Source of the DNA: Paenibacillus solanacearum
Lineage (GTDB): Bacteria; Bacillota; Bacilli; Paenibacillales; NBRC-103111
Direction: 5' to 3'
NCBI RefSeq assembly: GCF_910593845.1
Contig: NZ_CAJVAS010000003.1
Coordinates: 62,001-126,000 of the forward strand
Length of the DNA stretch: 64,000 bases
Both the position numbers and the translations under genes were made by a program. Under the pieces are notes generated by a model. That model ran no database searches. It was given only the letters and a program-made list of their open reading frames with translations, and was not told the DNA's origin. Within the stretch, counting starts at the first letter, position 1; every line of letters begins with the position of its first letter. Below are positions 1-9,284 of this stretch, piece by piece.

Positions 1-2
1 AT

Positions 3-218
3 GCGTGGAATGATTTTCTCGGTCCGCTCATTTACTTGAACTCGGACCATTTGTTTACGCTGCAGCTCGGCATGCAGCATTTCCAATCGGAGCATGCGAC
101 GGAGTACGGCCCGCTGATGGCCGCGGCGGTGTCCGCCATCGTGCCGACGATCGTCATTTATTTTTTGGCGCAGGATCACTTTGTCGAAGGCATTGCCGCC
201 GGCGCGGTCAAAGGATAA
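3..218 (+). CDS. carbohydrate ABC transporter permease, C-terminal fragment
   Basis: The window opens inside this gene; 71 residues remain, beginning AWNDFLGPLIYL. That stretch resembles the segment just after the EAA loop in MalG/LplC-type (CUT1) sugar permeases. It is followed by a hydrophobic helix (LMAAAVSAIVPTIVIYFLAQ) and the usual short tail ending GIAAGAVKG. The family forms the membrane channel of a binding-protein-dependent sugar importer. It ends 35 bases before the GH88 gene, so it is probably cotranscribed with the glycosaminoglycan genes and may import the oligosaccharides they degrade. The 5' end lies outside the window. Confidence 0.85.
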   Translation, partial: AWNDFLGPLIYLNSDHLFTLQLGMQHFQSEHATEYGPLMAAAVSAIVPTIVIYFLAQDHFVEGIAAGAVKG

Positions 219-253
219 CCGCTATCCAAGGATGAACTCGAAGGAGAGAAGCA

Positions 254-1378
254 ATGATGTGGAAACAGGCGATAGACGACGCGGTTGAGAAGGTGCGCCG
301 CAATATCGGGAAGTTCGGCGACGGCTACCCTCACGTCGGACAGCAGGGCAGCTACAGCGGGAATTTGAATCCGAACAACGAATGGACGTCCGGCTTCTGG
401 TCGGGCCTGCTGTGGCTGTCCTATGAATATACGAAGGATCCGGTATTCCGGGAGGCGGCGGCGGCTACGGTCGACAGCTTCCATCGGCGCCTCATTCATA
501 ACGAGGCGATCGAGCATCATGACATCGGCTTCCTGTATACGCTGTCATCGAAAGCGCAGTGGATGATCGAACATGACGAAACGGCCAAGCAGTTGACGGT
601 GCAGGCGGCAGAGAAGCTGTACGGCCGCTGGCGCGCAGAAGGCGGATACATTCAGGCATGGGGACCGATCGGATGCCCGGAGCAGGGCGGCCGGATTATT
701 ATCGACTGCCTGATGAACCTGCCGCTGTTGTATTGGGCTTCGCAGACGACCGGGGAAGCGCGTTTCGCAGAGATAGCAGTGGCCCACGCGGAATTAAGCA
801 GACGGTACCTCGTTCGCGGCGACGATTCGAGCTATCATACGTTTTATTTCGATCAGCAGACCGGCGAGCCGGTCGGCGGCGCGACGGCGCAAGGGTACCG
901 CCACGGATCGACTTGGACCCGCGGGCAGGCATGGGGTGTGTACGGATTCGCCTTGTCCTACCGGTATACGGGTGACGCGGCCTATTTGGAGACGTCCAAG
1001 CGGATGGCCCGTTATTTTCTGGCGCATTTGCCGGAAGATCAGGTGGCCTATTGGGACTTTGACGTGCCGGTGCAAGGAGGAACGTACCGCGACAGCTCGG
1101 CGTCGGCGATCGTCTGCGCCGCGTTGCTGGAGCTGCTGGAGCAGCTGCCGGATGGCGATCCGGACCGGGCGTGGCTGCAGCAGGGCTTGGAGCGGTCGCT
1201 CCGGTCGCTGACGGAGCGCTACGCCGCAATCGGGCAGCCGGAAGCGGAAGGGCTGCTGCTTCACGGCTCGTACAGCGTGAGAGGCAATAATGCGCCGGAC
1301 GACTTCATGATCTGGGGCGACTATTATTACTTGGAGGCGCTGCTGCGGGTGGAGTGCGGCATCAAGGGGTATTGGTAG
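254..1378 (+). CDS. unsaturated glucuronyl hydrolase (GH88)
   Basis: A 374-residue protein of the usual size for family GH88, which hydrates the 4,5-unsaturated uronic acid left on glycosaminoglycan oligosaccharides by lyases and so releases the monosaccharide. The two aspartates known to be catalytic in the Bacillus GL1 enzyme (Asp88 and Asp149) have clear counterparts: Asp90 in HHDIGF and Asp151 in IIIDCLMNLP. The alternating (alpha/alpha)6 barrel pattern and the motif RGQAWGVYGFALSYRYTGD support the family. There is no signal peptide, so it is cytoplasmic. The start at 254 follows AAGGAGAG at a good distance; a second ATG directly follows. It sits downstream of a sugar permease and upstream of a sulfatase and a PL8 lyase, which fits a glycosaminoglycan catabolic locus. 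Confidence 0.93.
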   Translation: MMWKQAIDDAVEKVRRNIGKFGDGYPHVGQQGSYSGNLNPNNEWTSGFWSGLLWLSYEYTKDPVFREAAAATVDSFHRRLIHNEAIEHHDIGFLYTLSSKAQWMIEHDETAKQLTVQAAEKLYGRWRAEGGYIQAWGPIGCPEQGGRIIIDCLMNLPLLYWASQTTGEARFAEIAVAHAELSRRYLVRGDDSSYHTFYFDQQTGEPVGGATAQGYRHGSTWTRGQAWGVYGFALSYRYTGDAAYLETSKRMARYFLAHLPEDQVAYWDFDVPVQGGTYRDSSASAIVCAALLELLEQLPDGDPDRAWLQQGLERSLRSLTERYAAIGQPEAEGLLLHGSYSVRGNNAPDDFMIWGDYYYLEALLRVECGIKGYW

Positions 1379-1399
1379 TGGAATAGTGTAAAATCATTT

Positions 1400-1435
1400 G
1401 ACCGTGCAGTAATCATGATCACTGTACGGTCTTTT
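1400..1435 (+). terminator. rho-independent terminator after GH88
   Basis: An 11-12 bp stem (GACCGTGCAGT pairing with ACTGTACGGTC, one G-U wobble) with a 10-base loop and a short TTTT tail. It closes the permease-GH88 transcript and separates it from the sulfatase gene. Confidence 0.7.
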
Positions 1436-1545
1436 CGCGTTGTTCCCTACACATCATCAATTCATACAAGCACATATCGTAAAATATTTAGCCTAGATAT
1501 TTTGAAAAAAACTACAAATTGCAAAGTAAAAGCTACACTGCATCA

Positions 1546-1575
1546 TTGTGGCTGCGAGCCTGCGGGCGCTATAGT
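1546..1575 (+). promoter_or_regulatory. possible sigma-A promoter for the sulfatase gene
   Basis: TTGTGG, an 18-base spacer, then TATAGT, ending 40 bases before the sulfatase start. It lies downstream of the terminator at 1400-1435, where an independent promoter would be expected. The -35 match is moderate. Confidence 0.4.
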
Positions 1576-1615
1576 AAGGGTATCAACGCACACGCAAACT
1601 CAAGCGGAGGCTGCC

Positions 1616-3127
1616 ATGAACAAACCGAACATCGTCCTCATTACGAGCGACCAACAGCATTGGAATACGATTGGGGCATTCAACCCGGAGGTGCGGACGC
1701 CGAATCTCGACCGGCTTGTCCGCGAGGGAACGACCTTCGGCAGGGCATACTGCCCGAATCCGACGTGTACGCCTACGAGAGCCTCGATCATTACCGGCAT
1801 GTATCCGAGCCAGCACGGAGCGTGGACGCTGGGCACGAAGCTGCCCGAAGACCGGGCGACCGTCGGGGAATGGTTGAGCCGGGCGCAATACAGGACGGCA
1901 TTAATCGGTAAAGCGCATTTTCAGCCGATCGGCTCAACCACGCAGCATCCTTCGCTGGAAGGAACAGACAAATTGCATGACTATGATTTCTGGCGGTCGT
2001 TTACCGGGCCGTATTACGGCTTCGAGCGCGTGGAGCTGCTGCGAAACCATGCGAACGAATGGCTGGCCGGGCAGCATTACGCGCTGTGGATGGAGGCGCA
2101 GGGAGCTTCGAACTGGAAAGATTACTTTATGGCGCCGACCGGTACCATGGACGGGAAAACGAAGTTTCATTGGCCGATTCCCGAGCAGTATCACTATAAC
2201 CGGTGGATCGCCGAGCGTACGAACGCGCTGCTTGGCGAGTACAAGCAAAGCGGCGACGCGTTCTTCCTGTGGGCGAGCTTTCCCGATCCGCATCCCCCGT
2301 ACTTGGTTCCCGAGCCTTGGGCGAGCATGTACGATCCGGAGCAGCTGACGATTCCGAAGCTGACGCCCGGCGAGCATGACCGAAATCCGCCGCACTTCGG
2401 CATGACGCAGCAGGCGTCGCCCGATTTTTCGGCTTACAAGGAAACGGGCTTCGGCATTCACGGATATCATTCGCATCGCCGCATGACCGAGGAAGAGCAT
2501 AAGAAGGCGGTAGCGGTCTATTACGGGATGATCAGCTTCATGGATCAATATATCGGCACGATCTTGAACCGGCTCGATGAGCTCGGATTGAGCGACAATA
2601 CGATCGTCGTCTTCACGACGGATCACGGCCATTTCTTCGGACAGCACGGCTTGCAGGCGAAGGGCGGCTTCCACTACGAAGATTTGATCCGCGTGCCGTT
2701 CATCGTCAAATACCCGGGACAAGTGCCTGCAGGACATGTATCGGATTCGCTGCAATCTTTGGTCGATCTGGCTCCGACATTCTTGTCGTTGGCCGGCGTG
2801 CCCGTTCCGGAGACGATGACCGGCGTCGATCAATCGGACGTATGGCGGAATCCTTCGACCGAAGCGAGAGACCACGCCCTATGCGAATTTCATCATGAGC
2901 CTACGACCATTCACCAAAAAACGTATGTCGACCGCAAATACAAAATTACCGTGTACTACCGCCAAACGTACGGCGAACTGTTCGATCTTGAAGAGGATCC
3001 CGGCGAAATTCACAACCTGTGGGACGACGCGCGCTACGCGGATATCAAGATGGAGCTGCTCCTGAAATACATCTGGGCGGAGCTTGGCAAAGAACCGATG
3101 CCGATGCCACGGGTTTCCCACGCGTAG
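1616..3127 (+). CDS. sulfatase (Cys-type, S1 family), probably glycosaminoglycan-specific
   Basis: A 503-residue formylglycine-dependent sulfatase that would hydrolyse a sulfate ester. The signature CxPxR is present as CTPTR with the modified cysteine at residue 51, after the N-terminal metal-binding segment PNIVLITSDQQ. The second metal and active-site region is visible as TTDHGHFFGQHGL. There is no signal peptide, so the enzyme is cytoplasmic. The frame is open further upstream, but the ATG at 1616 follows AAGCGGAGG and begins the conserved domain, so I start it there. It lies between GH88 and a chondroitinase-like lyase, which suggests it desulfates imported unsaturated oligosaccharides. 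The sulfate position cannot be read from the sequence. The formylglycine-generating enzyme it needs is not in the window. Confidence 0.92.
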   Translation: MNKPNIVLITSDQQHWNTIGAFNPEVRTPNLDRLVREGTTFGRAYCPNPTCTPTRASIITGMYPSQHGAWTLGTKLPEDRATVGEWLSRAQYRTALIGKAHFQPIGSTTQHPSLEGTDKLHDYDFWRSFTGPYYGFERVELLRNHANEWLAGQHYALWMEAQGASNWKDYFMAPTGTMDGKTKFHWPIPEQYHYNRWIAERTNALLGEYKQSGDAFFLWASFPDPHPPYLVPEPWASMYDPEQLTIPKLTPGEHDRNPPHFGMTQQASPDFSAYKETGFGIHGYHSHRRMTEEEHKKAVAVYYGMISFMDQYIGTILNRLDELGLSDNTIVVFTTDHGHFFGQHGLQAKGGFHYEDLIRVPFIVKYPGQVPAGHVSDSLQSLVDLAPTFLSLAGVPVPETMTGVDQSDVWRNPSTEARDHALCEFHHEPTTIHQKTYVDRKYKITVYYRQTYGELFDLEEDPGEIHNLWDDARYADIKMELLLKYIWAELGKEPMPMPRVSHA

Positions 3128-3264
3128 CTAGGCTTCCGGCGCAGGAACGAAGCGCGCTCAGCGCGGCAGGGGGAATAAAACATTCATCTTCTGGGGAAAC
3201 GCTGCCCGCGTTACAATGAACCCAAACGCTGCTTGCGTATAGACCAAAGGGGGCGCGTACAATC

Positions 3265-6200
3265 GTGAACCGTACCGTTTATTCATTCGAGGAAGGGGTG
3301 CCGGAAGGCTTCTCCGCAGCGCAGCCGGGGGCGCTTGCCATATGCGGACACCGCTATAAGGACGGCCGATTCGCACTGCGCTGGGATCGGGCGTACCGGT
3401 CCGCACTGACCGTATCGGCGCCGATCGGTTTTCAGCCGTATAAGGAAAATACGGTCAATCAGGCGAGGGATACGTTCGCCGTCTGGGTTTATAACGAGAA
3501 GCCCGTGAACGACAAGCTCGTATTCCGCTTCGGCCGGGGAGCAAGCACCGATTGCTTCTTTGAATTTCAGTTGGCTTTTCAAGGCTGGCGCACCGCATGG
3601 GTGATGTTCGAGCGCGATATGCAGGGAACGCCGAGGCCTGATATGGATACGCTTACAATCGAAGGTCCGAGAACGGAGGACCCTGGCAGCTTGTATTTCG
3701 ATCAGATGGTATTATCCGTTCCCGTCGATCCCCGGCATCCGACGAGAGACGAACAGGTGCCGCAGGTCAACATGCGCGCGGATCGCGGAGCGAATAACCA
3801 CTGGCTCAGCTTGTACCGGTTTTCCCGCATGCGGCCTAAGCGCACCGAAGCCGCTCTATCGGATTCGCCGTCGGCCGAAGCGATTCTTCACAAGTATGAG
3901 GACTGGCTGTGGAGCAGGAGAAGTAAGAAGGATGCGCAGCAGCAATGGGCGTCGCTGCTGGAGCAATTCGCCACATTCCGGATCGCCAGCGATGAAGGGC
4001 GCCGCTCAGGGAGGCCTGTTCTGCTCGTGCACGGACAAGAAGTATTTCCGGTGCATTGCAAGCCGGAGCTGACCGCGCTCACGGATGCCGTCAACGTCAA
4101 ATCATATACCGAATGGCTGCTGAACGCCGCCTATGCGTACCGCATGGCAGAGAGCGAGCGGCTGCGGGCCGGCATCGGGGAAGCGTTCATTCAAGCGCTT
4201 GAGCATTGGCATGACCAAGGCTGGGCAGCCGGGAGCGCGCTCGGGACGGTGCATCATCTAGGTTACAATCTCCAATCGTTGTATCCGGCCGTGCTGCTCA
4301 TGAGGGAGATGCTCGCGCAGAACGCGCCTGCGTCGCTGAAGCGGGCGCAGCAGGCAATGTACTGGTACAGCGGCGCCGGGCGCATTCATATGGACCCGCA
4401 AGAGGTCGAAGGGAATATCGACATCTTCAATACGACGCTGGCCGGCATGCTCGCATCCATCCTGCTGATGGAGCGCGGAGCGGAGCAGGCGGAAGAGCTG
4501 CAGGCGTTCAGCCGCTGGCTCAGCCAATCGCTCAGACCGGCTCTCGGCCTCCGGGCGGCGATCAAGTCCGACGGCTCGATGTACCATCACGTGAACCATT
4601 ACCCGGCATACGCCGCAGGCGGTCTGAACGGCGTAACGCCGGTCGTGTACATGCTGAGCGGCACGCCGTACCGGATTGCGGAGGATGCGCACGCCGCCCT
4701 TCGCAAGGCGCTGCTGTCGATGCGGCTGTACTGCCATAAGTACGAATGGCTCGTCAGCCTGTCCGCCCGCCATCCGACCGGGAAAGGCTCGCTGCCGCTG
4801 CTTCCTTTCAAATACATGGCGCTGTCGGGCATGCCGGACGGCAGCGATGCGCTCGACCGCGAGACGGCGGCGGCCTATTTGCGGCTGCTCCCGCGCGGAG
4901 CCGAAGAAGAAACGCGGCTTCGGCTGGAGCAAGCCGGCATCCGGCCGGAATCGGATCCGAGCGGCCACTGGTCGATGAATTACGCCGCGCTCGGCCTTCA
5001 CCGGCGGGACGGCTGGCTGGCCGGCGTGCGAGGGCACAGCCGTTATTTGTGGGCGAACGAGACGTATGTCGATTGCAATTTATACGGCCGGTACATCGCC
5101 TACGGTCACCTGCAAATCATGGCCGGAGGCGAGCCTGTCAACCACGCGGACAGCGGCTATGCGCCGGAAGGGTGGGACTGGAACCGCTGGCCGGGGACGA
5201 CGACGGTGCATCTGCCTTGGGAGGAGCTGTGCGCCGACGTGCGCAACGTCGATACGTGGAGCGGCTTCGAGGAAATGCTGCTGTCCGACGAAACGTATTG
5301 CGGCAGCCTGCATCTGGAGAACCGCAACGGCATGTTCGCAATGAAGCTGCACGGGCATCCCAAGTACGACGGCTCGCAGCGAGCCCGCAAGTCGTTCTTT
5401 TTCTTTGACGACCGGATCGTCGCCATCGGGACGGGTATTGAGAACACGAGCGCTTACCCGACCCAGACGACGCTGTTTCAGAACCGGCTCGCGCACAGCG
5501 ACGATCCGATCTGGATACAAGTAGATTCACAAGCGGACGGAGCGGATGATACAGAGCACTCGCGTAAACATGCGGCAGCCGACAACCAAGGCCGGGGCGC
5601 CGATCATGCGGCAGACCCGTCGGTCATCGCCTTATTTCCTTATGCCGCCACATGGCAGGGGTACAGCGCCATAGGGCTGATCGATAATCAGGGGCATGGC
5701 TATTACATCCCCGCCGGCCAGACGGTGTCCGTCTCCCGAAGAAAGCAGCTTTCCAAGCATCAGAAGGACCGATCGGACACGGAAGGCGATTTTGCTTCCG
5801 CTTGGTTCGAGCATGGGACAGCGCCACAAAGCGGCGAGTACGAATATGCGATCCTCGTCCGGACGCATGCGGAGGCGATGCGCCGCTTTGCCGAACGGAT
5901 GACGGACGACGGCACAGCGCCCTATAGCGTGCTGCAAAAAGACCGCATCGCTCATGTCGTGCGGGACCGCGAGAGCGCGACGACCGCATACGCGATGTTC
6001 GAGGCGGGACGTACCGCTGCCACCGGATGGCTGGAGCAGACGGACACGCCGTGCATGGTGATGATCCGCGAGACGGGCGACGGCGGGCTGATCGTCAGCG
6101 CCGTCGATCCGGATTTGCGGTTGTACGAAGGCATGGAAGCCGACCAGTACGACGAGTACGGCGTGCAGCGGGAGGTCAGCGTGTACTCGCGGCCGTGGGT

Positions 6201-6390
6201 TCATGCAGACAGCCGGCTGCACCGGGTGACGCTTGTTCTACGGGGTGCGTGGGCGCTCGCCGATCCTTCCCGGGATACCCGTGCGAGCGTGTGCGGCCGG
6301 GACGGAGAGCGGACGCTGCTCGCACTGGATTGCAAGGACGCGGCGCCGATCGAGATCGTGCTCGTCAGCGCGGCCGATAGGCATCAATAG
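3265..6390 (+). CDS. chondroitinase ABC-like polysaccharide lyase (PL8), cytoplasmic
   Basis: A 1041-residue PL8-type lyase resembling Proteus chondroitin sulfate ABC lyase. The N-terminal beta domain starts YSFEEGVPEGF and ends near FDQMVLSVPVD (about residue 153); a helical toroid domain and C-terminal beta domains follow. The four catalytic residues of the Proteus enzyme (His501, Tyr508, Arg560, Glu653) all have counterparts in matching context: His442 and Tyr449 in HHVNHYPAY, Arg502 in SARHP, and Glu600 in ANETY. The start is GTG after AAAGGGGG. There is no signal peptide, unlike typical secreted chondroitinases, so it should act on imported oligosaccharides. The next sulfatase begins 18 bases after its stop. 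Residues around 755-780 form a charged, low-complexity insertion. Chondroitin or dermatan is the likeliest substrate; hyaluronan is possible. Confidence 0.9.
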   Translation: MNRTVYSFEEGVPEGFSAAQPGALAICGHRYKDGRFALRWDRAYRSALTVSAPIGFQPYKENTVNQARDTFAVWVYNEKPVNDKLVFRFGRGASTDCFFEFQLAFQGWRTAWVMFERDMQGTPRPDMDTLTIEGPRTEDPGSLYFDQMVLSVPVDPRHPTRDEQVPQVNMRADRGANNHWLSLYRFSRMRPKRTEAALSDSPSAEAILHKYEDWLWSRRSKKDAQQQWASLLEQFATFRIASDEGRRSGRPVLLVHGQEVFPVHCKPELTALTDAVNVKSYTEWLLNAAYAYRMAESERLRAGIGEAFIQALEHWHDQGWAAGSALGTVHHLGYNLQSLYPAVLLMREMLAQNAPASLKRAQQAMYWYSGAGRIHMDPQEVEGNIDIFNTTLAGMLASILLMERGAEQAEELQAFSRWLSQSLRPALGLRAAIKSDGSMYHHVNHYPAYAAGGLNGVTPVVYMLSGTPYRIAEDAHAALRKALLSMRLYCHKYEWLVSLSARHPTGKGSLPLLPFKYMALSGMPDGSDALDRETAAAYLRLLPRGAEEETRLRLEQAGIRPESDPSGHWSMNYAALGLHRRDGWLAGVRGHSRYLWANETYVDCNLYGRYIAYGHLQIMAGGEPVNHADSGYAPEGWDWNRWPGTTTVHLPWEELCADVRNVDTWSGFEEMLLSDETYCGSLHLENRNGMFAMKLHGHPKYDGSQRARKSFFFFDDRIVAIGTGIENTSAYPTQTTLFQNRLAHSDDPIWIQVDSQADGADDTEHSRKHAAADNQGRGADHAADPSVIALFPYAATWQGYSAIGLIDNQGHGYYIPAGQTVSVSRRKQLSKHQKDRSDTEGDFASAWFEHGTAPQSGEYEYAILVRTHAEAMRRFAERMTDDGTAPYSVLQKDRIAHVVRDRESATTAYAMFEAGRTAATGWLEQTDTPCMVMIRETGDGGLIVSAVDPDLRLYEGMEADQYDEYGVQREVSVYSRPWVHADSRLHRVTLVLRGAWALADPSRDTRASVCGRDGERTLLALDCKDAAPIEIVLVSAADRHQ

Positions 6391-6408
6391 TAGAGAGGGG
6401 ATGTTGAC

Positions 6409-7809
6409 ATGGCTGCGAAAAGGCCGAATTTGTTATTTGTGTTTCCCGATCAATGGAGAAAACAGGCGGTGGGGTTCCGCCAAGAGGACGACGTGCTGAC
6501 GCCGAATATCGACCGGTTTGCCCACGAGAGCTTGTCGCTGGATCACGCGATCAGTTGCTTTCCGCTTTGTTCGCCGAACCGCTCCGTCATGCTGACAGGC
6601 CGGTATCCGCTGGCGACGGGCGTGACGACCAACTGCAAGCTGGGCCTTCCCGTGAAGCTGGGCGACGAAGAGCATACGATCGGCAGCGTGCTGAAGCAGG
6701 AAGGATACCAGACCGGGTATATCGGCAAATGGCATCTCGATGTGCCGGAGCAATCGCACGAAGCGGAACCGGCCTCCGGCGCAAGACATTGGGACGCCTA
6801 CATTCCGCCCGGCCCGCGCCGGTTCGGCTTCGATTTCTGGTACGCCTACAATGCGTTCGACAAGCATATGCGCCCGCATTACTGGCGGGATACGCCGGAG
6901 ATGATCGAGCCGAACCGATGGTCGACGGCTCACGAGACGGACGTGGCGATCGACTTCATCCGGGGCAGAGACCGCGACCGGCCGTTCTGCCTGTTCGTCT
7001 CCTGGAATCCGCCGCATCAGCCGTTCGAGCAAGTGCCGGACGACTACAAAGCCATGTATGCTGACCGGCCGCTCAAGCTCCGCCCGAACGTGAAGGACGA
7101 AGGGATCGCGCAGGCGGAGAAGCATCAGCAGGATTATTTCGCCGCCGTGACCGCAACGGACGATCAGTTCGGCCGCTTGCTCGCAGCATTGGAGCAGGAA
7201 GGGCTCAGTGACGATACGATTGTCGTGCTGACATCGGATCATGGCGAAATGATGGGCTCTCACGGATGGATGGAGCATAAGAACGTCTGGTACGAGGAGT
7301 CGATCGCGGTGCCGTTCCTGATCCGTTATCCCGGATGCGTCAAGGAAGGAACCGATCCCCTTCTGTTCAACAGCGCGGATATCGTTCCGACGCTGCTCGG
7401 GCTGATGGACGTCGACGTTCCGGATGAGATTCGCAGCCGGCTTCAGGGTACGGATTATTCGCCGGTTTTTGGCGGTAAGGAATCCGAGACCCCGGTCGAC
7501 AGACCTTCCTCCGCGTTCATCTGCCATTATCCCGGAGGCGTCGAGGAACACCGCAAAGCCAAAGAGCAAGGTCTTGACATTAACGCCTACGGCTGGAGAG
7601 GAATTCGTACGGAGCGGTACACCTATGTCGCGCAAAAAAGCTTCGGCTCCGCCTCCGCCGCAAGGCTGCTGTTCGATAACGAGGCGGACCCGTATCAAAT
7701 GCATCCGCAAAAACTGACGGCCGCGCCTCATGACGGCGAAGCCAAAGCGCTGGAGGCGCAGCTGCAAGCGTGGCTCTCGAAGCTGCAAGATCCATTTTCG
7801 CTAGTGTGA
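6409..7809 (+). CDS. sulfatase (Cys-type, S1 family), second of the locus
   Basis: A 466-residue sulfatase with the formylglycine motif CSPNR (cysteine at residue 54), the metal-binding start PNLLFVFPDQWR, and TSDHGEMMGSHGWMEH carrying the distal metal ligands. It resembles the arylsulfatase/heparan-N-sulfatase group more than it resembles the sulfatase at 1616, so the two probably attack different sulfate positions. There is no signal peptide. It starts 18 bases after the PL8 lyase, with GAGAGGGGATGTTGAC before the ATG, so the two are translationally linked. A structured intergenic segment follows its stop. Activity depends on a formylglycine-generating enzyme encoded elsewhere. Confidence 0.92.
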   Translation: MAAKRPNLLFVFPDQWRKQAVGFRQEDDVLTPNIDRFAHESLSLDHAISCFPLCSPNRSVMLTGRYPLATGVTTNCKLGLPVKLGDEEHTIGSVLKQEGYQTGYIGKWHLDVPEQSHEAEPASGARHWDAYIPPGPRRFGFDFWYAYNAFDKHMRPHYWRDTPEMIEPNRWSTAHETDVAIDFIRGRDRDRPFCLFVSWNPPHQPFEQVPDDYKAMYADRPLKLRPNVKDEGIAQAEKHQQDYFAAVTATDDQFGRLLAALEQEGLSDDTIVVLTSDHGEMMGSHGWMEHKNVWYEESIAVPFLIRYPGCVKEGTDPLLFNSADIVPTLLGLMDVDVPDEIRSRLQGTDYSPVFGGKESETPVDRPSSAFICHYPGGVEEHRKAKEQGLDINAYGWRGIRTERYTYVAQKSFGSASAARLLFDNEADPYQMHPQKLTAAPHDGEAKALEAQLQAWLSKLQDPFSLV

Positions 7810-7811
7810 CC

Positions 7812-7883
7812 GGCATCGGGTTCAAGGCATGGGCTGACGATTCGCACGGGTGGTATCGCCCTGCGGGCGTGCAGCCCGATGCC
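7812..7883 (+). other. structured intergenic RNA between sulfatase and binding-protein gene
   Basis: A continuous 3' strand at 7868-7883 (CGTG-CAGCCC-GATGCC) can pair with three successive 5' segments: CACG at 7845-7848, GGGCTG at 7831-7836 and GGCATC at 7812-7817, with bulges only on the 5' side. No T-run follows, so it is not an ordinary terminator. Its position just before the sugar-binding-protein gene suggests an mRNA processing or stability element. Confidence 0.5.
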
Positions 7884-7917
7884 TGACTATATATGAAGAC
7901 ATAGGGGGACTACTGCA

Positions 7918-9222
7918 ATGAAAAGAACACGTGTCTGGACAACAGGTTCATCCGTAACGATGCTGCTGCTCTCGCTCTCTCTGGCGACGGCATGCTCCCA
8001 GAGCGGCGCCGGCAAGCCGCCGCAGGAAGCGCCGCAAGCGAGCGTCAAAAGCAAAGAGCCGGTGGAGCTGGTCGTGTACAATGTCTCCAATGCGGGCGCG
8101 ACCGCCGAAGCGTTCATGGAAAGCGACATCGGCAAAGAAATCAAGGCGAAATTTCCGCATGTCACGATCAAGTTCATTGCGACCGGCAAAGGAACGACGC
8201 CCGCCGAGCTGGCTATTTCCGGGCAGCCGATTGATCTGATCATTTCCTCCATTTATTCGTACCCGGTGCTGGCGGACAACAGCCTGCTGTACGACATGTC
8301 CGACCTCATCACCAAAAATAAATACGACATCGGCCGGCTCGAGCCAACGGCCATCGAATTTCAAAAGCTGTTCGGCAACGGCGCCATCTACGGCTTCCCG
8401 GTCAGCAGCACCCCGGTGGCGCTCTTTTACAACAGGGACATCTTCGACAAGTTCGGCGTCCCGTATCCGAAGGACGGCATGACGTGGGACGAAGCGTATG
8501 AGCTGGCGAAGAAGCTGACGCGCACCGATAGCGGCACGTCGTACTACGGCTTCGCAACGCGCTATCCGTTCATGTACAACACGAATCAGCTGTCGCTGTC
8601 TTATTACAATCCGAAGACGCAGACCGTGTCTGTTTCCGACGACAAATTCCGGCTGTTCATGGAAAATTTCACGCGGTTCGCGCAAATTCCAGGCAACGAG
8701 AAGGCGACGACGGATAATTTCATGAAGGAGAAGAACGTCGCCATGATGGCCTACCAGATCGGCCGCTGGGATTTCGACAGCTGGGATATGGTCAGCATGC
8801 CGACCTTCAAAGAAGCGCCGGGCGTCGGACCGCAAAACTATTCGACGTTCATGAACATTTCCAGCACGAGCAAATATAAAGATCAGGCCTTTGACATATT
8901 AATGGCCTTAACCTCCGACGAGTACCAGATGAGTATCTCGAAGAGCGGTACGCTGCCAATCGTACGGACGCCGGAAGTGATCAAAGCGTTCGGCCAAAAT
9001 GCCGACGCGGCGAGCGGGCGAAATTTCAAAGGTAAAAATGTCAGCGCTTTCTTCCCGCAGAAGCGGCCGACCCCTTCCTATGTGACGAAATACGATGACG
9101 CCATCGCCAAACGGATGAACACCGCCTTCGCCGATATTTCGGCCGGGACGAAGGATGCGGTTACGGCGCTGCGCGAAGCGCAGGAAGCGGCGGCGAAAGA
9201 TGTGGCGGCGTTTAAAAAATAA
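7918..9222 (+). CDS. sugar ABC transporter substrate-binding lipoprotein
   Basis: A 434-residue extracellular solute-binding protein of the CUT1 type, which captures an oligosaccharide and delivers it to membrane permeases. A lipoprotein signal peptide runs to Cys26 (SLATAC), so it is anchored to the outer face of the membrane. The family hallmark FYNRDIFDKFGVPYPKDGMTWDE is present in the middle, in pieces shared with three other binding proteins in this window (43854, 49276, 54189). The start follows AGGGGGACTACTGCA. It lies downstream of the second sulfatase and upstream of a heparinase-like gene, which points to a glycosaminoglycan fragment as ligand. No complete permease genes accompany it here; the permease fragment at the window start is the closest partner. 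Confidence 0.92.
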   Translation: MKRTRVWTTGSSVTMLLLSLSLATACSQSGAGKPPQEAPQASVKSKEPVELVVYNVSNAGATAEAFMESDIGKEIKAKFPHVTIKFIATGKGTTPAELAISGQPIDLIISSIYSYPVLADNSLLYDMSDLITKNKYDIGRLEPTAIEFQKLFGNGAIYGFPVSSTPVALFYNRDIFDKFGVPYPKDGMTWDEAYELAKKLTRTDSGTSYYGFATRYPFMYNTNQLSLSYYNPKTQTVSVSDDKFRLFMENFTRFAQIPGNEKATTDNFMKEKNVAMMAYQIGRWDFDSWDMVSMPTFKEAPGVGPQNYSTFMNISSTSKYKDQAFDILMALTSDEYQMSISKSGTLPIVRTPEVIKAFGQNADAASGRNFKGKNVSAFFPQKRPTPSYVTKYDDAIAKRMNTAFADISAGTKDAVTALREAQEAAAKDVAAFKK

Positions 9223-9284
9223 CGCGGACGCGGTCGACATATCTGGCTTGCCCGCAGCGGAGGCCGGGGAAGGAAGTGGTTGAG

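Noticed and set aside
1415..1615. 67-codon N-terminal extension of the first sulfatase
   Set aside because: It has no ribosome site, contains the terminator stem of the previous gene, and the conserved sulfatase domain begins exactly at the ATG at 1616 after AAGCGGAGG.
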